Part shown: one piece after another, positions 30,114 to 40,023 of the stretch
Layout of the letters: each line of letters begins with the position of its first letter
Position numbering within the stretch: the stretch's first letter is position 1
Assembly: GCF_017377575.1 (NCBI RefSeq)
Contig: NZ_JAFREM010000008.1
Location: forward strand, 1-64,000
From: Candidatus Enterococcus moelleringii
Lineage (GTDB): Bacteria > Bacillota > Bacilli > Lactobacillales > Enterococcaceae
DNA length: 64,000 nucleotides
Direction of reading: 5' to 3'
Position numbers and translations under genes: made by a program
Notes under the pieces: model-generated
Database searches by the model: none
The model's input: only the letters and a program-made list of their open reading frames with translations
What the model was told of the DNA's origin: nothing

Positions 30114-30131
30114 TTGTGAGTATTTTGATAA
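30114..30131. promoter_or_regulatory. Rex-like operator at the nifJ promoter
   Basis: TTGTGAGTATTTTGATAA matches the Rex consensus TTGTGAAWWWWTTCACAA at 15 of 18 positions. It covers the predicted start site, eight bases past the TATAAT -10, an ideal place for repression. Rex releases DNA when NADH is high. Binding is inferred. Confidence 0.45.
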
Positions 30132-30245
30132 ACTATCAGCTTTATCACTTGGCAGTAAGTAAGCATCCGAACAATATCAACAAAATAGATGAAAGCTGCA
30201 TAGTGGAATAATACACAAAATGATTACCGAAATAGGAGGAATCAC

Positions 30246-33200
30246 ATGCGACAAACTAAAACAATGGATGGAAATACCGCCGCAGCTCATATATCTTATG
30301 CTTTTACTGAGTTAGCAGCGATCTATCCAATTACACCAAGTTCAACCATGGCTGAGCTCGTCGATCAATGGGCGGCACAAGGAAAGAAGAATATTTTCGG
30401 TCAGCCTGTTAATATAACTGAAATGCAATCTGAAGCTGGAGCGGCCGGAGTAGTTCATGGAGCGCTAAAAACAGGTGCGTTAACAACCACTTATACTGCT
30501 TCTCAAGGATTATTACTAATGATTCCTAACATGTACAAAATTGCTGGTGAGTTACTGCCAGGAGTTTTCCACGTAGCTAGTCGAGCGATTACCACAAATG
30601 CGTTGAATATTTTTGGCGATCATGGTGATGTGATGGCTGCGCGCCAGACCGGATTTGCTATGCTCCAGGAAAGCAGCGTACAGGAAGTGATGGATCTTTC
30701 AGCGGTTGCTCATTTGGCAGCCATCGAAGCCAGCGTCCCATTTGTGAATTTCTTTGACGGTTTCAGAACTAGCCACGAGATCCAAAAAGTTGAAGTATTG
30801 GAATATGACGAACTTGCTCCTCTACTTAATCAGGAAAAATTAGCGGAATTCCGCTCACGCAGCATGAATCCTAACCATCCAACGGTTAGTGGAACGAATC
30901 AAAATCCTGATATTCACTTCCAACAAAGAGAGACGGTGAATAAGTATTACCAGGATTTACCAGCGATTGTTCAGAAATACATGCGGGCCATTAATGAGCT
31001 GCGAGGAACTGACTACGATTTAGTTACATATTATGGTGTTGAAGATGCTGAAGAGATCATCATTGCCATGGGTTCAGTGGCACAAACGATTGAACAAACG
31101 GTGGATCACCTGAATGAACAAGGCCGCAAAGTCGGTTTCTTGAATATTCATCTGTATCGTCCTTTTCCAGTAGAAACACTATTGGAGAAAATGCCAAAAA
31201 CAGTTAAAAGCATTGCTGTATTGGATCGCTCCAAAGAACCTGGCGCAGACGGTGAGCCGTTGCTGTTAGATGTTCAAAGTGCAATGTATGACGCAGAAAC
31301 TCGACCAATGATTATTGGCGGACGCTATGGATTAGGTTCCAAGGATGTTACGCCTGATCAGATTATTGCAGTCTACAATGAGCTGTTAAAACCAAAAGGT
31401 ACCGCGAAGTCTCGATTCACTATTGGGATTGTTGATGATGTGACTCATTTGTCTTTGAAAACAGAAGGAGTGGTTGACTTAACCAACCCTGCTACGTACC
31501 AAGCGAAATTCTGGGGTTTCGGTTCTGACGGAACAGTAGGTGCAAATAAATCCGCAATCAAGATTATTGGAGATAACACAGACAAATATGTTCAAGGCTA
31601 TTTCTATTATGATTCGAAAAAATCTGGCGGATTAACGGTATCCCATTTACGTTTTGGCGATACGCCTATTCGCTCGACTTACTTGGTGGAAAGTGCTGAC
31701 TTCATTGCTTGTCATACACCAGCTTATATCCATAATTACGATTTGCTGAAAGGTTTAAAGCCGGGAGGGACCTTCCTCTTAAATACGACTTGGAATGATC
31801 GACAAATTGATCAATTACTGCCAGCTCGTTTGAAGCGCTATATTGCCGAAAATGATATTAAGTTTTACACTATCAATGCGGCACAATTAGCTATGGGTGC
31901 TGGTCTGGGTCAAAGAATCAATACAGTTATGCAAACAGCTTTCTTTAAATTGACAGGGATTATTCCTTTCGACGAAGCGTTGGACATTTTGAAAGCAGAG
32001 GCTGATCGCAGCTATCGGCGCAAATCGATGGAAATTGTTGAAAAAAATATTGCGGCGATGGATCGGACATTAGAGGCGTTGCACCAATACCAAGTACCAG
32101 AAGAGTGGCGTCATGCTGAAATACCGGCTAAAGTTAGACCTAAAGCAGTGTCACAGTATGTAGAGCAAATTTTAGAGCCGGTAAACGCTATGGAAGGTAA
32201 CAGTCTTTCTGTAGGCACTTTAGTTAATAATGGAATGACTGATGGAACAATTCCTGTGGGTACAACAACCTACGAAAAACGGGGGGTAGCCTTGCAGGTT
32301 CCCGAATGGATCAGCGATCGTTGTACGATGTGTAATGAATGTTCCTTTGTTTGCCCTCATGCAGCTATTCGTCCCTTTTTAGCTGACGAAGATGAAATGC
32401 AAGAAGCGCCAGAAGGATATATTGTTCGCGAAATGCGCGGCGAGGATGGATTGAAATACCGTATTCAGGTATCAATCGAGGATTGTACTGGTTGCGGCTT
32501 ATGTGTTGAGGCCTGCCCGGCTAAAGGCAAAGCTCTTGTAATGAAGCCTTACCAAGAGCAAAAAGAACAAGCAGTAAACTGGGCCTTTGCTATGACTTTG
32601 AAACAAAAAGCGAATCCGGCTAAACCAAATACGGTTTTAGGTAGTCAATTTAATCAACCATTATTAGAATTTTCTAGTGCTTGTGCAGGTTGCGGAGAAA
32701 CACCTTATGTGAAGCTGCTGACACAAATGTTTGGAGATCGTATGATGATTGCCAATGCTACCGGCTGCTCATCTATCTGGGGAGCTGCAGCACCGGTTAG
32801 TCCATATACTACAAACGCACAGGGTCAAGGTCCAGCTTGGTCTAACTCTTTATTCGAAGACAATGCGGAGTTTGGTTACGGGATGCTGTTAGCAAGTCAA
32901 ACTCGTCGACAAGAGTTGGCTTCCAAAATGTCACAGGTACTGGATATAGTATCAGCTGAACTGAAAGACTTGATGGAAGACTGGATGGATCATTTACACG
33001 ACTCAGAAGGCACTCAGCAGCGAGCGGCTAAATTAGCAGCTGCTTTAGAAGGTGAAAAAGAAAAGGATATTCGCTTAGAGGACATTTACAATAGCCGTGA
33101 CTTATTCGTGAAAACAAGCCAATGGATATTCGGTGGTGATGGATGGGCCTACGACATTGGTTTTGGTGGTATTGACCATGTCATAGCCAGCGGCGCTGAT

Positions 33201-33917
33201 GTGAACATTCTCGTTATGGATAATGAAGTATATTCTAATACTGGCGGACAAACATCCAAAGCTACTCCGGCTTCAGCAATTGCTAAGTTTTCTGCTAACG
33301 GAAAATACGCTTCAAAGAAAGACTTGGGACTAATTGCGATGACCTACGGCAATGTGTATGTGGCACAAATCGCTTCCGGAGCCAACCAAATACAAACAAT
33401 TAAAGCGCTGGAAGAAGCTGAGAAATTCCCTGGGCCATCATTGATTATCGCCTACACACCATGTATTACTCACGGCTTGCAAGGTGGAATGGGAAGAAGT
33501 CTGCAAGAAGCTAAAGATGCGGTTAATTCTGGTTACTGGTCGCTTTATCGTTATAATCCACAGCTTAAAGAAGTTGGAAAAAATCCGATGAAGCTAGATT
33601 TCAAACGACCTGATTTTGGTCAGATGGTCGACTTTATGAAGCAGCAAGTCCGTTTTTCTTCCTTGCAAGGTGTTCAACCTGAATTTGCTGAAAGTCTCTA
33701 CCGTAAGACGGTAAATGATGCTAAGACGCGATTTTTCAATTACGCTAAAATAGCTGGACAAGAAGAAAAATTGCGGGCAAAAATTGAAGGCATTCAAGAA
33801 GTAACAACTGAAAAACCAAAACGTGAGAAGCGGGAAAGAAAAATAGATCCCGAAGCAGAAGCGCGTCGAGCAGCCAGAAGAGCAGCTCGTGCAGAAAAGC
33901 GACAAACCAACGAATAA
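30246..33917 (+). CDS. nifJ: Pyruvate:ferredoxin (flavodoxin) oxidoreductase
   Basis: A single-chain 1223-residue enzyme that oxidises pyruvate to acetyl-CoA and CO2 and passes electrons to ferredoxin or flavodoxin. In order: pyruvate-binding domain I (1 to about 250, YPITPSSTMAE), domain II, the gamma domain (about 415-620), two 4Fe-4S motifs CTMCNECSFVCP (about 696) and CTGCGLCVEACP (about 747), the proximal-cluster cysteine CAGCGE (about 813), and the thiamine diphosphate domain (GDGWAYDIGFGG). The last 30 residues are Arg/Lys/Glu-rich and unusual. It has AGGAGG upstream, its own promoter and a terminator. No ferredoxin or flavodoxin gene is adjacent. Confidence 0.95.
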   Translation: MRQTKTMDGNTAAAHISYAFTELAAIYPITPSSTMAELVDQWAAQGKKNIFGQPVNITEMQSEAGAAGVVHGALKTGALTTTYTASQGLLLMIPNMYKIAGELLPGVFHVASRAITTNALNIFGDHGDVMAARQTGFAMLQESSVQEVMDLSAVAHLAAIEASVPFVNFFDGFRTSHEIQKVEVLEYDELAPLLNQEKLAEFRSRSMNPNHPTVSGTNQNPDIHFQQRETVNKYYQDLPAIVQKYMRAINELRGTDYDLVTYYGVEDAEEIIIAMGSVAQTIEQTVDHLNEQGRKVGFLNIHLYRPFPVETLLEKMPKTVKSIAVLDRSKEPGADGEPLLLDVQSAMYDAETRPMIIGGRYGLGSKDVTPDQIIAVYNELLKPKGTAKSRFTIGIVDDVTHLSLKTEGVVDLTNPATYQAKFWGFGSDGTVGANKSAIKIIGDNTDKYVQGYFYYDSKKSGGLTVSHLRFGDTPIRSTYLVESADFIACHTPAYIHNYDLLKGLKPGGTFLLNTTWNDRQIDQLLPARLKRYIAENDIKFYTINAAQLAMGAGLGQRINTVMQTAFFKLTGIIPFDEALDILKAEADRSYRRKSMEIVEKNIAAMDRTLEALHQYQVPEEWRHAEIPAKVRPKAVSQYVEQILEPVNAMEGNSLSVGTLVNNGMTDGTIPVGTTTYEKRGVALQVPEWISDRCTMCNECSFVCPHAAIRPFLADEDEMQEAPEGYIVREMRGEDGLKYRIQVSIEDCTGCGLCVEACPAKGKALVMKPYQEQKEQAVNWAFAMTLKQKANPAKPNTVLGSQFNQPLLEFSSACAGCGETPYVKLLTQMFGDRMMIANATGCSSIWGAAAPVSPYTTNAQGQGPAWSNSLFEDNAEFGYGMLLASQTRRQELASKMSQVLDIVSAELKDLMEDWMDHLHDSEGTQQRAAKLAAALEGEKEKDIRLEDIYNSRDLFVKTSQWIFGGDGWAYDIGFGGIDHVIASGADVNILVMDNEVYSNTGGQTSKATPASAIAKFSANGKYASKKDLGLIAMTYGNVYVAQIASGANQIQTIKALEEAEKFPGPSLIIAYTPCITHGLQGGMGRSLQEAKDAVNSGYWSLYRYNPQLKEVGKNPMKLDFKRPDFGQMVDFMKQQVRFSSLQGVQPEFAESLYRKTVNDAKTRFFNYAKIAGQEEKLRAKIEGIQEVTTEKPKREKRERKIDPEAEARRAARRAARAEKRQTNE

Positions 33918-33924
33918 TTAATGG

Positions 33925-33957
33925 AGTTCTCAGGACTTTTGTTCTGAGACTTTTTTC
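33925..33957 (+). terminator. Terminator of nifJ
   Basis: Hairpin pairing AG-TTCTCAG with CTGAGACT (one bulged T) followed by a T run, shortly after the nifJ stop. Confidence 0.75.
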
Positions 33958-34001
33958 TTCTAATGAAACAGTTAAGCAGTCTCTATTTTTTGAACCTCTT
34001 A

Positions 34002-34010
34002 TGGTATACT
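34002..34010 (+). promoter_or_regulatory. Extended -10 promoter of cdaA-cdaR-glmM
   Basis: TGGTATACT provides TATACT with TG in the extended -10 position, 34 bases before cdaA. No clear -35 at normal spacing. Confidence 0.5.
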
Positions 34011-34043
34011 TGTAGAGAAACTGTATAGAAAGAGAGGTTGCCT

Positions 34044-34925
34044 ATGCCTAGTCGCTTGAGTGAATTATTTAATTCCGATTATTGGCTGAGCTTCTTTTCT
34101 GAGAATCTTTCAACTTGGGACATTATAGCGAATCTTTTAGATATTGTCGTTGTTTGGTTTTTGATTTATAAGCTGTTTCAGCTTGTAAGAGGGACGAAAG
34201 CCGTACAATTAATTAAAGGCGTTGCAGTATTTATTGGAATTCGTATTTTAGCTGAATATACAGGCTTGCATACTTTGTCGTGGCTGATGAATCAGGTAAT
34301 CACTTATGGTGTCATTGCCGGAGTAGTTATCTTTCAGCCAGAAGTACGCAGAGGGTTGGAACACTTAGGAAGAAGTTCATTTTTTAAACCGACCAAAAAA
34401 GAGGATCATGAAGATGAGAAGATGATTTTGGCGTTTGATAAAGCGATCCAATACATGTCTCGTCGGAAAATTGGTGCTTTGATCACGATTCAACGCAATA
34501 CAGGTTTGGATGAGTATATTGAGACCGGTATTCCGTTAGATGCGGATATTACCGGTGAGCTGTTGATCAATATCTTTATTCCCAATACGCCGTTGCACGA
34601 TGGGGCAGTTATTGTGAAGAACGGAAAATTAGCAGTAGCTTCCGCTTATTTACCGTTATCTGACAGTATGCTGATACCTAAAGAATTTGGAACACGACAT
34701 CGTGCTGCTGTAGGTATCAGTGAGGTTAGCGATGCGGTAACAATCATTGTTTCCGAGGAAACCGGTGGGGTTAGTTTAACCTTTAATACCGACTTTTTGC
34801 ATGATTTAAATCAAGAAGAATATCTAGCTATTATGCGAAGAGAACTGATCTCAGATGAGAAAGAGCGCAACAAAAAAAATATGTTGCAATCCTTTATTGA
34901 CGGTGTCAGCAAAGGAGGTAAATAG
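34044..34925 (+). CDS. cdaA: Diadenylate cyclase CdaA
   Basis: A 293-residue membrane-bound enzyme that makes c-di-AMP from two ATP. Three N-terminal membrane helices (about 25-105) precede the DAC domain with the catalytic LHDGAVI (about 184-190) and GTRHRAA (about 215-221) motifs. The ATG at 34044 has AGAGAGG six bases upstream; a TTG two codons earlier is less likely. The order cdaA-cdaR-glmM is conserved in Firmicutes, and both partners bind CdaA. c-di-AMP controls potassium and osmolyte balance and wall stress. Confidence 0.95.
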   Translation: MPSRLSELFNSDYWLSFFSENLSTWDIIANLLDIVVVWFLIYKLFQLVRGTKAVQLIKGVAVFIGIRILAEYTGLHTLSWLMNQVITYGVIAGVVIFQPEVRRGLEHLGRSSFFKPTKKEDHEDEKMILAFDKAIQYMSRRKIGALITIQRNTGLDEYIETGIPLDADITGELLINIFIPNTPLHDGAVIVKNGKLAVASAYLPLSDSMLIPKEFGTRHRAAVGISEVSDAVTIIVSEETGGVSLTFNTDFLHDLNQEEYLAIMRRELISDEKERNKKNMLQSFIDGVSKGGK

Positions 34926-34928
34926 CAG

Positions 34929-36020
34929 ATGATGATTAAGTTTAAAAAGTCTAATTTACCGTACCTGCTGATTTCTTTGCTTTTTAGTCTCATGCTGTTC
35001 TTTAATGTAAATAGTCAAAATGTTAGTGACTTTTTTTCGTCAAATCCGACATACCAAGAAGCACTGCAAAATGTTCCAGTCACACTGGAGTATGATTCAG
35101 ACGCATATTTTGTTCATGGATACGATAACACCGTTTCGGTACGATTGAGCAGTGCCAACCGTATTCAACTAGATCGTGAACTAGATGAAGATACTCGGAC
35201 GTTTAGTATTGTGGCAGACCTCACTGGGTTAGATATCGGAACCCACGAAGTGAAGCTGAAAACAGATAGTTTGATGAGTTCGATTCATCCATCGATTGAG
35301 CCGCAAACAATTTCGGTGACTATTGAAAAGAAAACAACCAAAACTTTTGATGTAACTCCAGTCATCAGTAACGGTGCCGAGGAAAACGGGGTGCAGGTGG
35401 ATAGTTTAACATCTGATCCTAGCACGGTTGAAATTACTACTGGAGAGCAAACAATGGAGCAAATCAGTCAAGTAATTGCTAGTGTAGACGCTAGTCAATT
35501 AACTGGTGAGGATGATACGACAAGAACTCAAATTCTAGCCTTGAATGCTAATGGCGAAGCTTTACCAATTCAAGCAAATCCGCAAACGGTGACTGTGTCA
35601 TTCAGGGCGGAGCAGGAAACGAAACAAGTCGCTCTTGAACCTAAACAAGAAGGAACAGTTCCGTCTTCGGTTCAAAGTTATGATATAGAACTGGATCAGA
35701 CTGATGCCACTATTCGGGGGATTAATTCCGCGATTGAAGCGATTGATACAATTGAAGTTCCGGTAAATATCTCGAATATTACAGAACCTGTCAGTCGGAG
35801 AGTGGATATCCCTGTGGATGACGGAATAGAAGTTAATCCTGTGGGCACCACAGCAAGGATTAGACCGATCTTACGAAGTTCTGCTTCAACAACACGTTCT
35901 ACTGAGACAAGTACTAGTACAAGTCAAACCACTTCAACTGTTGACAGTGGAGGAACTGCTTCCTCTTCGACAGAGCAAACAGAGGCCAGCAGCGAATCAA
36001 CAACGGTATCAACAAATTAG
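34929..36020 (+). CDS. cdaR: CdaA regulator CdaR (YbbR-domain protein)
   Basis: A 363-residue extracytoplasmic protein with one N-terminal membrane anchor (about 10-27) and three YbbR repeats (about 40-125, 130-215 and 220-310). A low-complexity Ser/Thr tail (about 315-363) follows. It regulates CdaA activity from the outer face. Two adjacent ATGs (34929 and 34932) share the AAGGAGG inside the end of cdaA. It lies three bases after cdaA and 26 before glmM. Confidence 0.92.
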   Translation: MMIKFKKSNLPYLLISLLFSLMLFFNVNSQNVSDFFSSNPTYQEALQNVPVTLEYDSDAYFVHGYDNTVSVRLSSANRIQLDRELDEDTRTFSIVADLTGLDIGTHEVKLKTDSLMSSIHPSIEPQTISVTIEKKTTKTFDVTPVISNGAEENGVQVDSLTSDPSTVEITTGEQTMEQISQVIASVDASQLTGEDDTTRTQILALNANGEALPIQANPQTVTVSFRAEQETKQVALEPKQEGTVPSSVQSYDIELDQTDATIRGINSAIEAIDTIEVPVNISNITEPVSRRVDIPVDDGIEVNPVGTTARIRPILRSSASTTRSTETSTSTSQTTSTVDSGGTASSSTEQTEASSESTTVSTN

Positions 36021-36046
36021 AAGATGAAGAAGGGAAATTTTGAATC

Positions 36047-37402
36047 ATGGGTAAATATTTTGGAACAGACGGCGTCCGCGGGATTGCCAATAAAGAGTTA
36101 ACACCAGAGTTAGCATTTAAATTGGGAAGATACGGTGGCTACGTTTTAAGTCAGCATGAGGAACGTGAATCGCGCCCTCGAGTGTTAGTTGGACGGGATA
36201 CACGTATTTCTGGTGAAATGTTAGAATCGGCTTTAATCGCAGGGTTATTATCTGTAGGAATTGAAGTATTTCAATTAGGGGTAATTTCAACACCAGGCGT
36301 TGCCTATTTAACAAAATTACAAAAAGCTTCAGCCGGTGTTATGATTTCAGCTTCTCACAATCCAGCAGAAGATAACGGCATCAAATTCTTTGGTTGTGAT
36401 GGCTTTAAGCTGGTAGATGATCAAGAAGCAGAAATTGAAGCTTTGTTGGAAGCTGATGAAGACACGTTGCCAAGACCTTCAGCCGAAGGTTTGGGTTCAT
36501 TGGATGAATTCCATGAAGGTCTTTTAAAGTATTCACAGTTTTTGGTTCAAACAATTCCAGGCGATTTATCAGGTATAACTGTCTGTATTGATGCAGCTAA
36601 TGGCGCTACTTCAACTAGTGTAAATCGTTTATTCGCTGATTTAGAAACTGATTTTTATACCATGGGAACTTCTCCGAATGGATTAAATATTAATGATGGT
36701 GTCGGTTCAACTCATCCGGATAAATTAGCAGAGATGGTTGTTGAGAAAAAAGCTAATGCTGGACTTGCATTTGATGGCGATGGCGACCGTGTAATTGCTG
36801 TGGACGAATTAGGAAACATCATCGATGGGGATCAAATCATGTTCATTTGCGCTAAATATTTAGCAGAGCGTAAACGTTTAAAGAAAGATACCGTGGTAAC
36901 TACAGTTATGAGTAATCTTGGTTTCCATAAAGCAATTGAAGATATCGGACTTCAAGACGTCATTACTCAAGTGGGTGACCGTTACGTAGTTGAAGAAATG
37001 CGTAAAAATGACTACAATCTTGGTGGTGAACAGTCTGGGCACGTATTGTTCTTAGATTACAATACTACCGGTGATGGCATGTTGACTGGTATTCAATTGT
37101 TGAACATCATGAAACAAACCGGCAAGAAATTATCTGAACTTGCTGGTGAGGTTACGATTTATCCGCAAAAACTAGTCAATATTCGTGTAAGCAATAAATA
37201 CGGTGCAATGGATGTTCCTGCAATCAAAGCGGTTATTGATGAAGCCGAAGCTGAAATGGGGGGAGAAGGACGTATTTTAGTTCGACCTTCTGGTACGGAA
37301 CCCTTGCTGCGTATCATGGCTGAAGCTCCTACTCACGAAAAAGTAGAATATTACGTTGAGAAGATTGCGGCAGTTGTGCGTGAAGAAATTGGATTAGATT
37401 AA
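36047..37402 (+). CDS. glmM: Phosphoglucosamine mutase
   Basis: GlmM converts glucosamine-6-phosphate to glucosamine-1-phosphate for UDP-GlcNAc. The 451-residue protein has the phosphoserine loop [12 protein letters not shown] (S103), the metal loop DGDGDR (about 244-249), the sugar loop GGEQSGH and the phosphate-binding RPSGTEP. In relatives GlmM also binds and inhibits CdaA. It is the third gene of the cda unit and is followed by a terminator. glmS, the enzyme before it in the pathway, converges from the other side. Confidence 0.97.
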   Translation: MGKYFGTDGVRGIANKELTPELAFKLGRYGGYVLSQHEERESRPRVLVGRDTRISGEMLESALIAGLLSVGIEVFQLGVISTPGVAYLTKLQKASAGVMISASHNPAEDNGIKFFGCDGFKLVDDQEAEIEALLEADEDTLPRPSAEGLGSLDEFHEGLLKYSQFLVQTIPGDLSGITVCIDAANGATSTSVNRLFADLETDFYTMGTSPNGLNINDGVGSTHPDKLAEMVVEKKANAGLAFDGDGDRVIAVDELGNIIDGDQIMFICAKYLAERKRLKKDTVVTTVMSNLGFHKAIEDIGLQDVITQVGDRYVVEEMRKNDYNLGGEQSGHVLFLDYNTTGDGMLTGIQLLNIMKQTGKKLSELAGEVTIYPQKLVNIRVSNKYGAMDVPAIKAVIDEAEAEMGGEGRILVRPSGTEPLLRIMAEAPTHEKVEYYVEKIAAVVREEIGLD

Positions 37403-37414
37403 TAATAAAAAGTG

Positions 37415-37451
37415 AAACTGCATTCGTGAAAATTTACGAATGCAGTTTTTT
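37415..37451 (+). terminator. Terminator of the cdaA-cdaR-glmM unit
   Basis: Perfect stem AAACTGCATTCGT/ACGAATGCAGTTT with six Ts following. Confidence 0.92.
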
Positions 37452-37458
37452 GGGATAT

Positions 37459-37489
37459 AAAAAAAGAAAGACCAGCGAACTGATCTTTC
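37459..37489 (-). terminator. Terminator of glmS
   Basis: On the minus strand GAAAGATCAG and CTGGTCTTTC form a stem (one non-Watson-Crick position) with a UUCG loop, followed by seven Ts, 11 bases after the glmS stop. Confidence 0.85.
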
Positions 37490-37500
37490 CGTCAACTATT

Positions 37501-39309
37501 TTATTCAACTGTAACTGATTTTGCTAAGTTACGTGGTTTATCAACATCAAAACCGCGTTCTAACGTAGCGAAGTAGGCAATCAATTGTCCAGGAATGACT
37601 GAAACCAAAGGGCGTAAGAAATGATGCACGATTGGCAAGATAATTTGGTCGCCTTCTTTACTTAACTCCTCTGAAACGATTACGAAGGTATGAGCTCCAC
37701 GACTTTCCACTTCACGTAGGTTTCCACGAGTATGAGCAGCCGTAACTTCATCAGTAATGATACCAATGACTGGAGTGCCCTCTTCGACCAAAGCGATCGT
37801 CCCATGCTTCAACTCACCGGCGGCAAATCCTTCTGCTTGAACATAAGAAATTTCCTTCAATTTCAAGGCAACTTCCATAGCTACGTAGTAGTCTTCGCTT
37901 CGACCGATGTAAAAAGCGTTGCGTGTAGTACTTAGGTAATCAATCGCTAATTGGCTGATTAATTCTTTTTCACTAATCATTGCATCCATCGCATTTGCAG
38001 CGATTCCTAATTCTTTCACGAAATCAAAATCTTGGGCAGCTGCTATTTTCTTGGCTTCACCAACTGCTTTGGCTAATACAGTTAGTACCGCAATTTGCGC
38101 TGTGTAAGCTTTAGTAGAGGCTACAGCGATTTCTGGTCCAGCATGCAATAACATTGTGTAGCTTGCTTCACGAGAAAGAGTAGAGCCAGCAACGTTTGTG
38201 ATTGTCAATGAAGGATAACCCATTTCATTTGTTTTAACCAATACTTGACGGCTGTCAGCAGTTTCTCCGCTTTGAGTTAAGAAGACAAAGAATGGTTTTT
38301 CTGAAAGTAATGGCATGTTGTAACCAAACTCGCTTGAAAGATGTGCTTCCACTGGAATATGCGCTAGATTTTCAAGCACTTGTTTGCTTGCTAAACCAGC
38401 ATGGTAACTTGTACCGCAAGCAATAATATAAATACGGTCGCTATCCAGTAGTTTTTCTAACAAGTCGTTTTCAATTGTGACGTTTCCTGCTTGATCAGTA
38501 TACTCACTGATGATTCGGCGCATAGTAGCAGGTTGTTCGTCAATTTCTTTTAACATGTAGTAAGGGTAAGTACCTTTTTCCATATCTGACAAATCAATTT
38601 TTGCTTCATAAGGAGCACGTTCAATTTGATCGCCTGCTTGGTTTTCAATTTGGATAGAATCTTTGGCAACGATAACCATTTCGCCATCGTTAATTTCAAC
38701 AAATTGATTGGTTTGTTCCAGCATAGCCATCGCGTCACTGCAGACAACGTTGAATCCGTCGCCTAATCCAATTAACAATGGACTTTTGTTTTTAGCTACA
38801 TAAATAATGTCGCGATTTTCTTTGTCGATTAATCCAAAAGCGTATGAACCATGGATTTCCTGCAATGCTTTGCGGAAAGCTTCTTTCGTATCCAATCCTT
38901 CTTTAGAAAAATGCTCTACCAAATGGACCGCGATTTCTGTGTCAGTTTCTCCATAGAAGGCATCATCTGATAAAAAGTTTTGTTTCAACTCATCGTAGTT
39001 CTCGATCACTCCATTGTGAACTAAAACAAAACGACCGCTTTCTGAAGTATGAGGGTGGGCATTTTGTTCGCTAGGTTCACCATGAGTTGCCCATCTTGTA
39101 TGCCCGATACCGATTGATCCGTGAACGTCGTCGGTAATTTTGGCCGCTAATTCTTTGATGCGTCCTTGTGATTTTACTAAATAATCTTCTTGGGCATCCG
39201 CTACGAAGATGCCTGCCGAATCGTACCCGCGATACTCTAATTTCTCCAACCCGTTCAACAAAATCCCTGCTGCTTGCTCGTTACCTACAATTCCTACAAT
39301 TCCACACAT
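37501..39309 (-). CDS. glmS: Glutamine:fructose-6-phosphate aminotransferase
   Basis: GlmS makes glucosamine-6-phosphate, the first committed step to UDP-GlcNAc. The 602-residue protein begins MCGIVGIVG; the Cys must be exposed as residue 1 after Met removal because it is the glutaminase nucleophile. That fixes the start at 39309; an upstream in-frame ATG at 39381 lies in the ribozyme region. The N-terminal Ntn-hydrolase domain (1-240) is followed by two SIS domains with TQSGETADS and STKAYTAQ, and the C-terminal AKSVTVE. Expression is controlled by the upstream glmS ribozyme. Confidence 0.97.
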   Translation of the reverse strand: MCGIVGIVGNEQAAGILLNGLEKLEYRGYDSAGIFVADAQEDYLVKSQGRIKELAAKITDDVHGSIGIGHTRWATHGEPSEQNAHPHTSESGRFVLVHNGVIENYDELKQNFLSDDAFYGETDTEIAVHLVEHFSKEGLDTKEAFRKALQEIHGSYAFGLIDKENRDIIYVAKNKSPLLIGLGDGFNVVCSDAMAMLEQTNQFVEINDGEMVIVAKDSIQIENQAGDQIERAPYEAKIDLSDMEKGTYPYYMLKEIDEQPATMRRIISEYTDQAGNVTIENDLLEKLLDSDRIYIIACGTSYHAGLASKQVLENLAHIPVEAHLSSEFGYNMPLLSEKPFFVFLTQSGETADSRQVLVKTNEMGYPSLTITNVAGSTLSREASYTMLLHAGPEIAVASTKAYTAQIAVLTVLAKAVGEAKKIAAAQDFDFVKELGIAANAMDAMISEKELISQLAIDYLSTTRNAFYIGRSEDYYVAMEVALKLKEISYVQAEGFAAGELKHGTIALVEEGTPVIGIITDEVTAAHTRGNLREVESRGAHTFVIVSEELSKEGDQIILPIVHHFLRPLVSVIPGQLIAYFATLERGFDVDKPRNLAKSVTVE

Positions 39310-39351
39310 AATGACTTTTCCTACTTTCTTTTTCATTATCTGCTTCCGTAC

Positions 39352-39490
39352 CACTTGGTTGTTTCTTTGTTTTTCCTTCACAGAAATGTTTTAAAACAAC
39401 CTGTAGAGGGTGGTGCCCCTGAAGCCATCCGCCGAATATTTCGATGAGCTTCTTCCTCGTCATCTCATAGAGACCTGGCGCTATCGTTAT
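39352..39490 (-). promoter_or_regulatory. glmS ribozyme/riboswitch
   Basis: The minus strand carries the conserved core: AGCGCCAGG at the cleavage site (cut between 39482 and 39481), then TGACGAGG, then ATCGAAATATTCGGCGGATG enclosed by GAAGC/GCTTC. A distal P4-like helix, GGTTGTTT (39401-39394) with AAACAACC (39364-39357), closes the element. It lies directly before glmS. Glucosamine-6-phosphate acts as cofactor for self-cleavage, which destabilises the glmS mRNA. Confidence 0.93.
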
Positions 39491-39538
39491 TGGTCTAACC
39501 AATAGTGATTTTTGGTATTGCTAACGGAAACACTGATT

Positions 39539-39567
39539 AATATATAATAAAACGATACATAAGTCAA
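39539..39567 (-). promoter_or_regulatory. Promoter of glmS
   Basis: On the minus strand TTGACT (39567-39562) and TATATT (39544-39539) are 17 bases apart, about 50 bases upstream of the ribozyme cleavage site. Confidence 0.8.
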
Positions 39568-39701
39568 CTGTCGTTGGAGAAAATAAAAATTGGTCTAATC
39601 GAAATGCATAAGAAACCCAGTTGTTTCAGTAATTATTCTGTTCAAAGTTTTCATATTTACGAGGAATAAGGTAGAATGATAGAAAAAAGAGGAGGACCAT
39701 C

Positions 39702-39989
39702 ATGCAGCAAGTAGAAAATTTAACAGTTGGACAATTACGAGCTTTTTTAGCTGATTTAGAAAACCAAGCCGAAGTTACAGATGATACAAAAGTCTTTTTA
39801 GATACTGGGTGGGATAGCATTCAAGAAATTGCACCGGATGCACTGAGTATTGAAGAGGCTAAAACCTTTCAAATTGAAGATCCATTGAATCACGATATTT
39901 TTGAAGGCTACTCATTGCTGGAAAAAGCTGAGAAAATGAAGGCCGCCGGACCAGCAGAAAAAGTCTTGATTATTCGCAACTTGTACTAA
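39702..39989 (+). CDS. Small acidic protein of unknown function
   Basis: A 95-residue soluble acidic protein, not recognised beyond a general resemblance to small conserved proteins of lactic acid bacteria. It begins MQQVENLTVGQLRAFLADLE and has no membrane segment or cysteine. GAGGAGGACC before the ATG gives good support for translation. It sits 34 bases before sppA on the same strand and diverges from glmS. A TAGAAT -10-like sequence (39672-39677) precedes it with a weak -35. Confidence 0.7.
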   Translation: MQQVENLTVGQLRAFLADLENQAEVTDDTKVFLDTGWDSIQEIAPDALSIEEAKTFQIEDPLNHDIFEGYSLLEKAEKMKAAGPAEKVLIIRNLY

Positions 39990-40023
39990 TTTACTAAGTC
40001 AAAAAGAGGAAGTAGGAAGAAAA

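Noticed and set aside
30001-30245. Small RNA gene between the DsbA-like gene and nifJ
   Set aside because: No terminator or stable hairpin was seen; the region is explained as the nifJ promoter and leader.
39310-39381. N-terminal extension of glmS starting at 39381
   Set aside because: The catalytic Cys must directly follow the initiator Met, which fixes the start at 39309; the extension reads the end of the ribozyme leader.
39281-39502. Open reading frame of 73 codons on the minus strand upstream of glmS
   Set aside because: It coincides with the glmS ribozyme; the conserved RNA core explains the open frame and no ribosome site fits.
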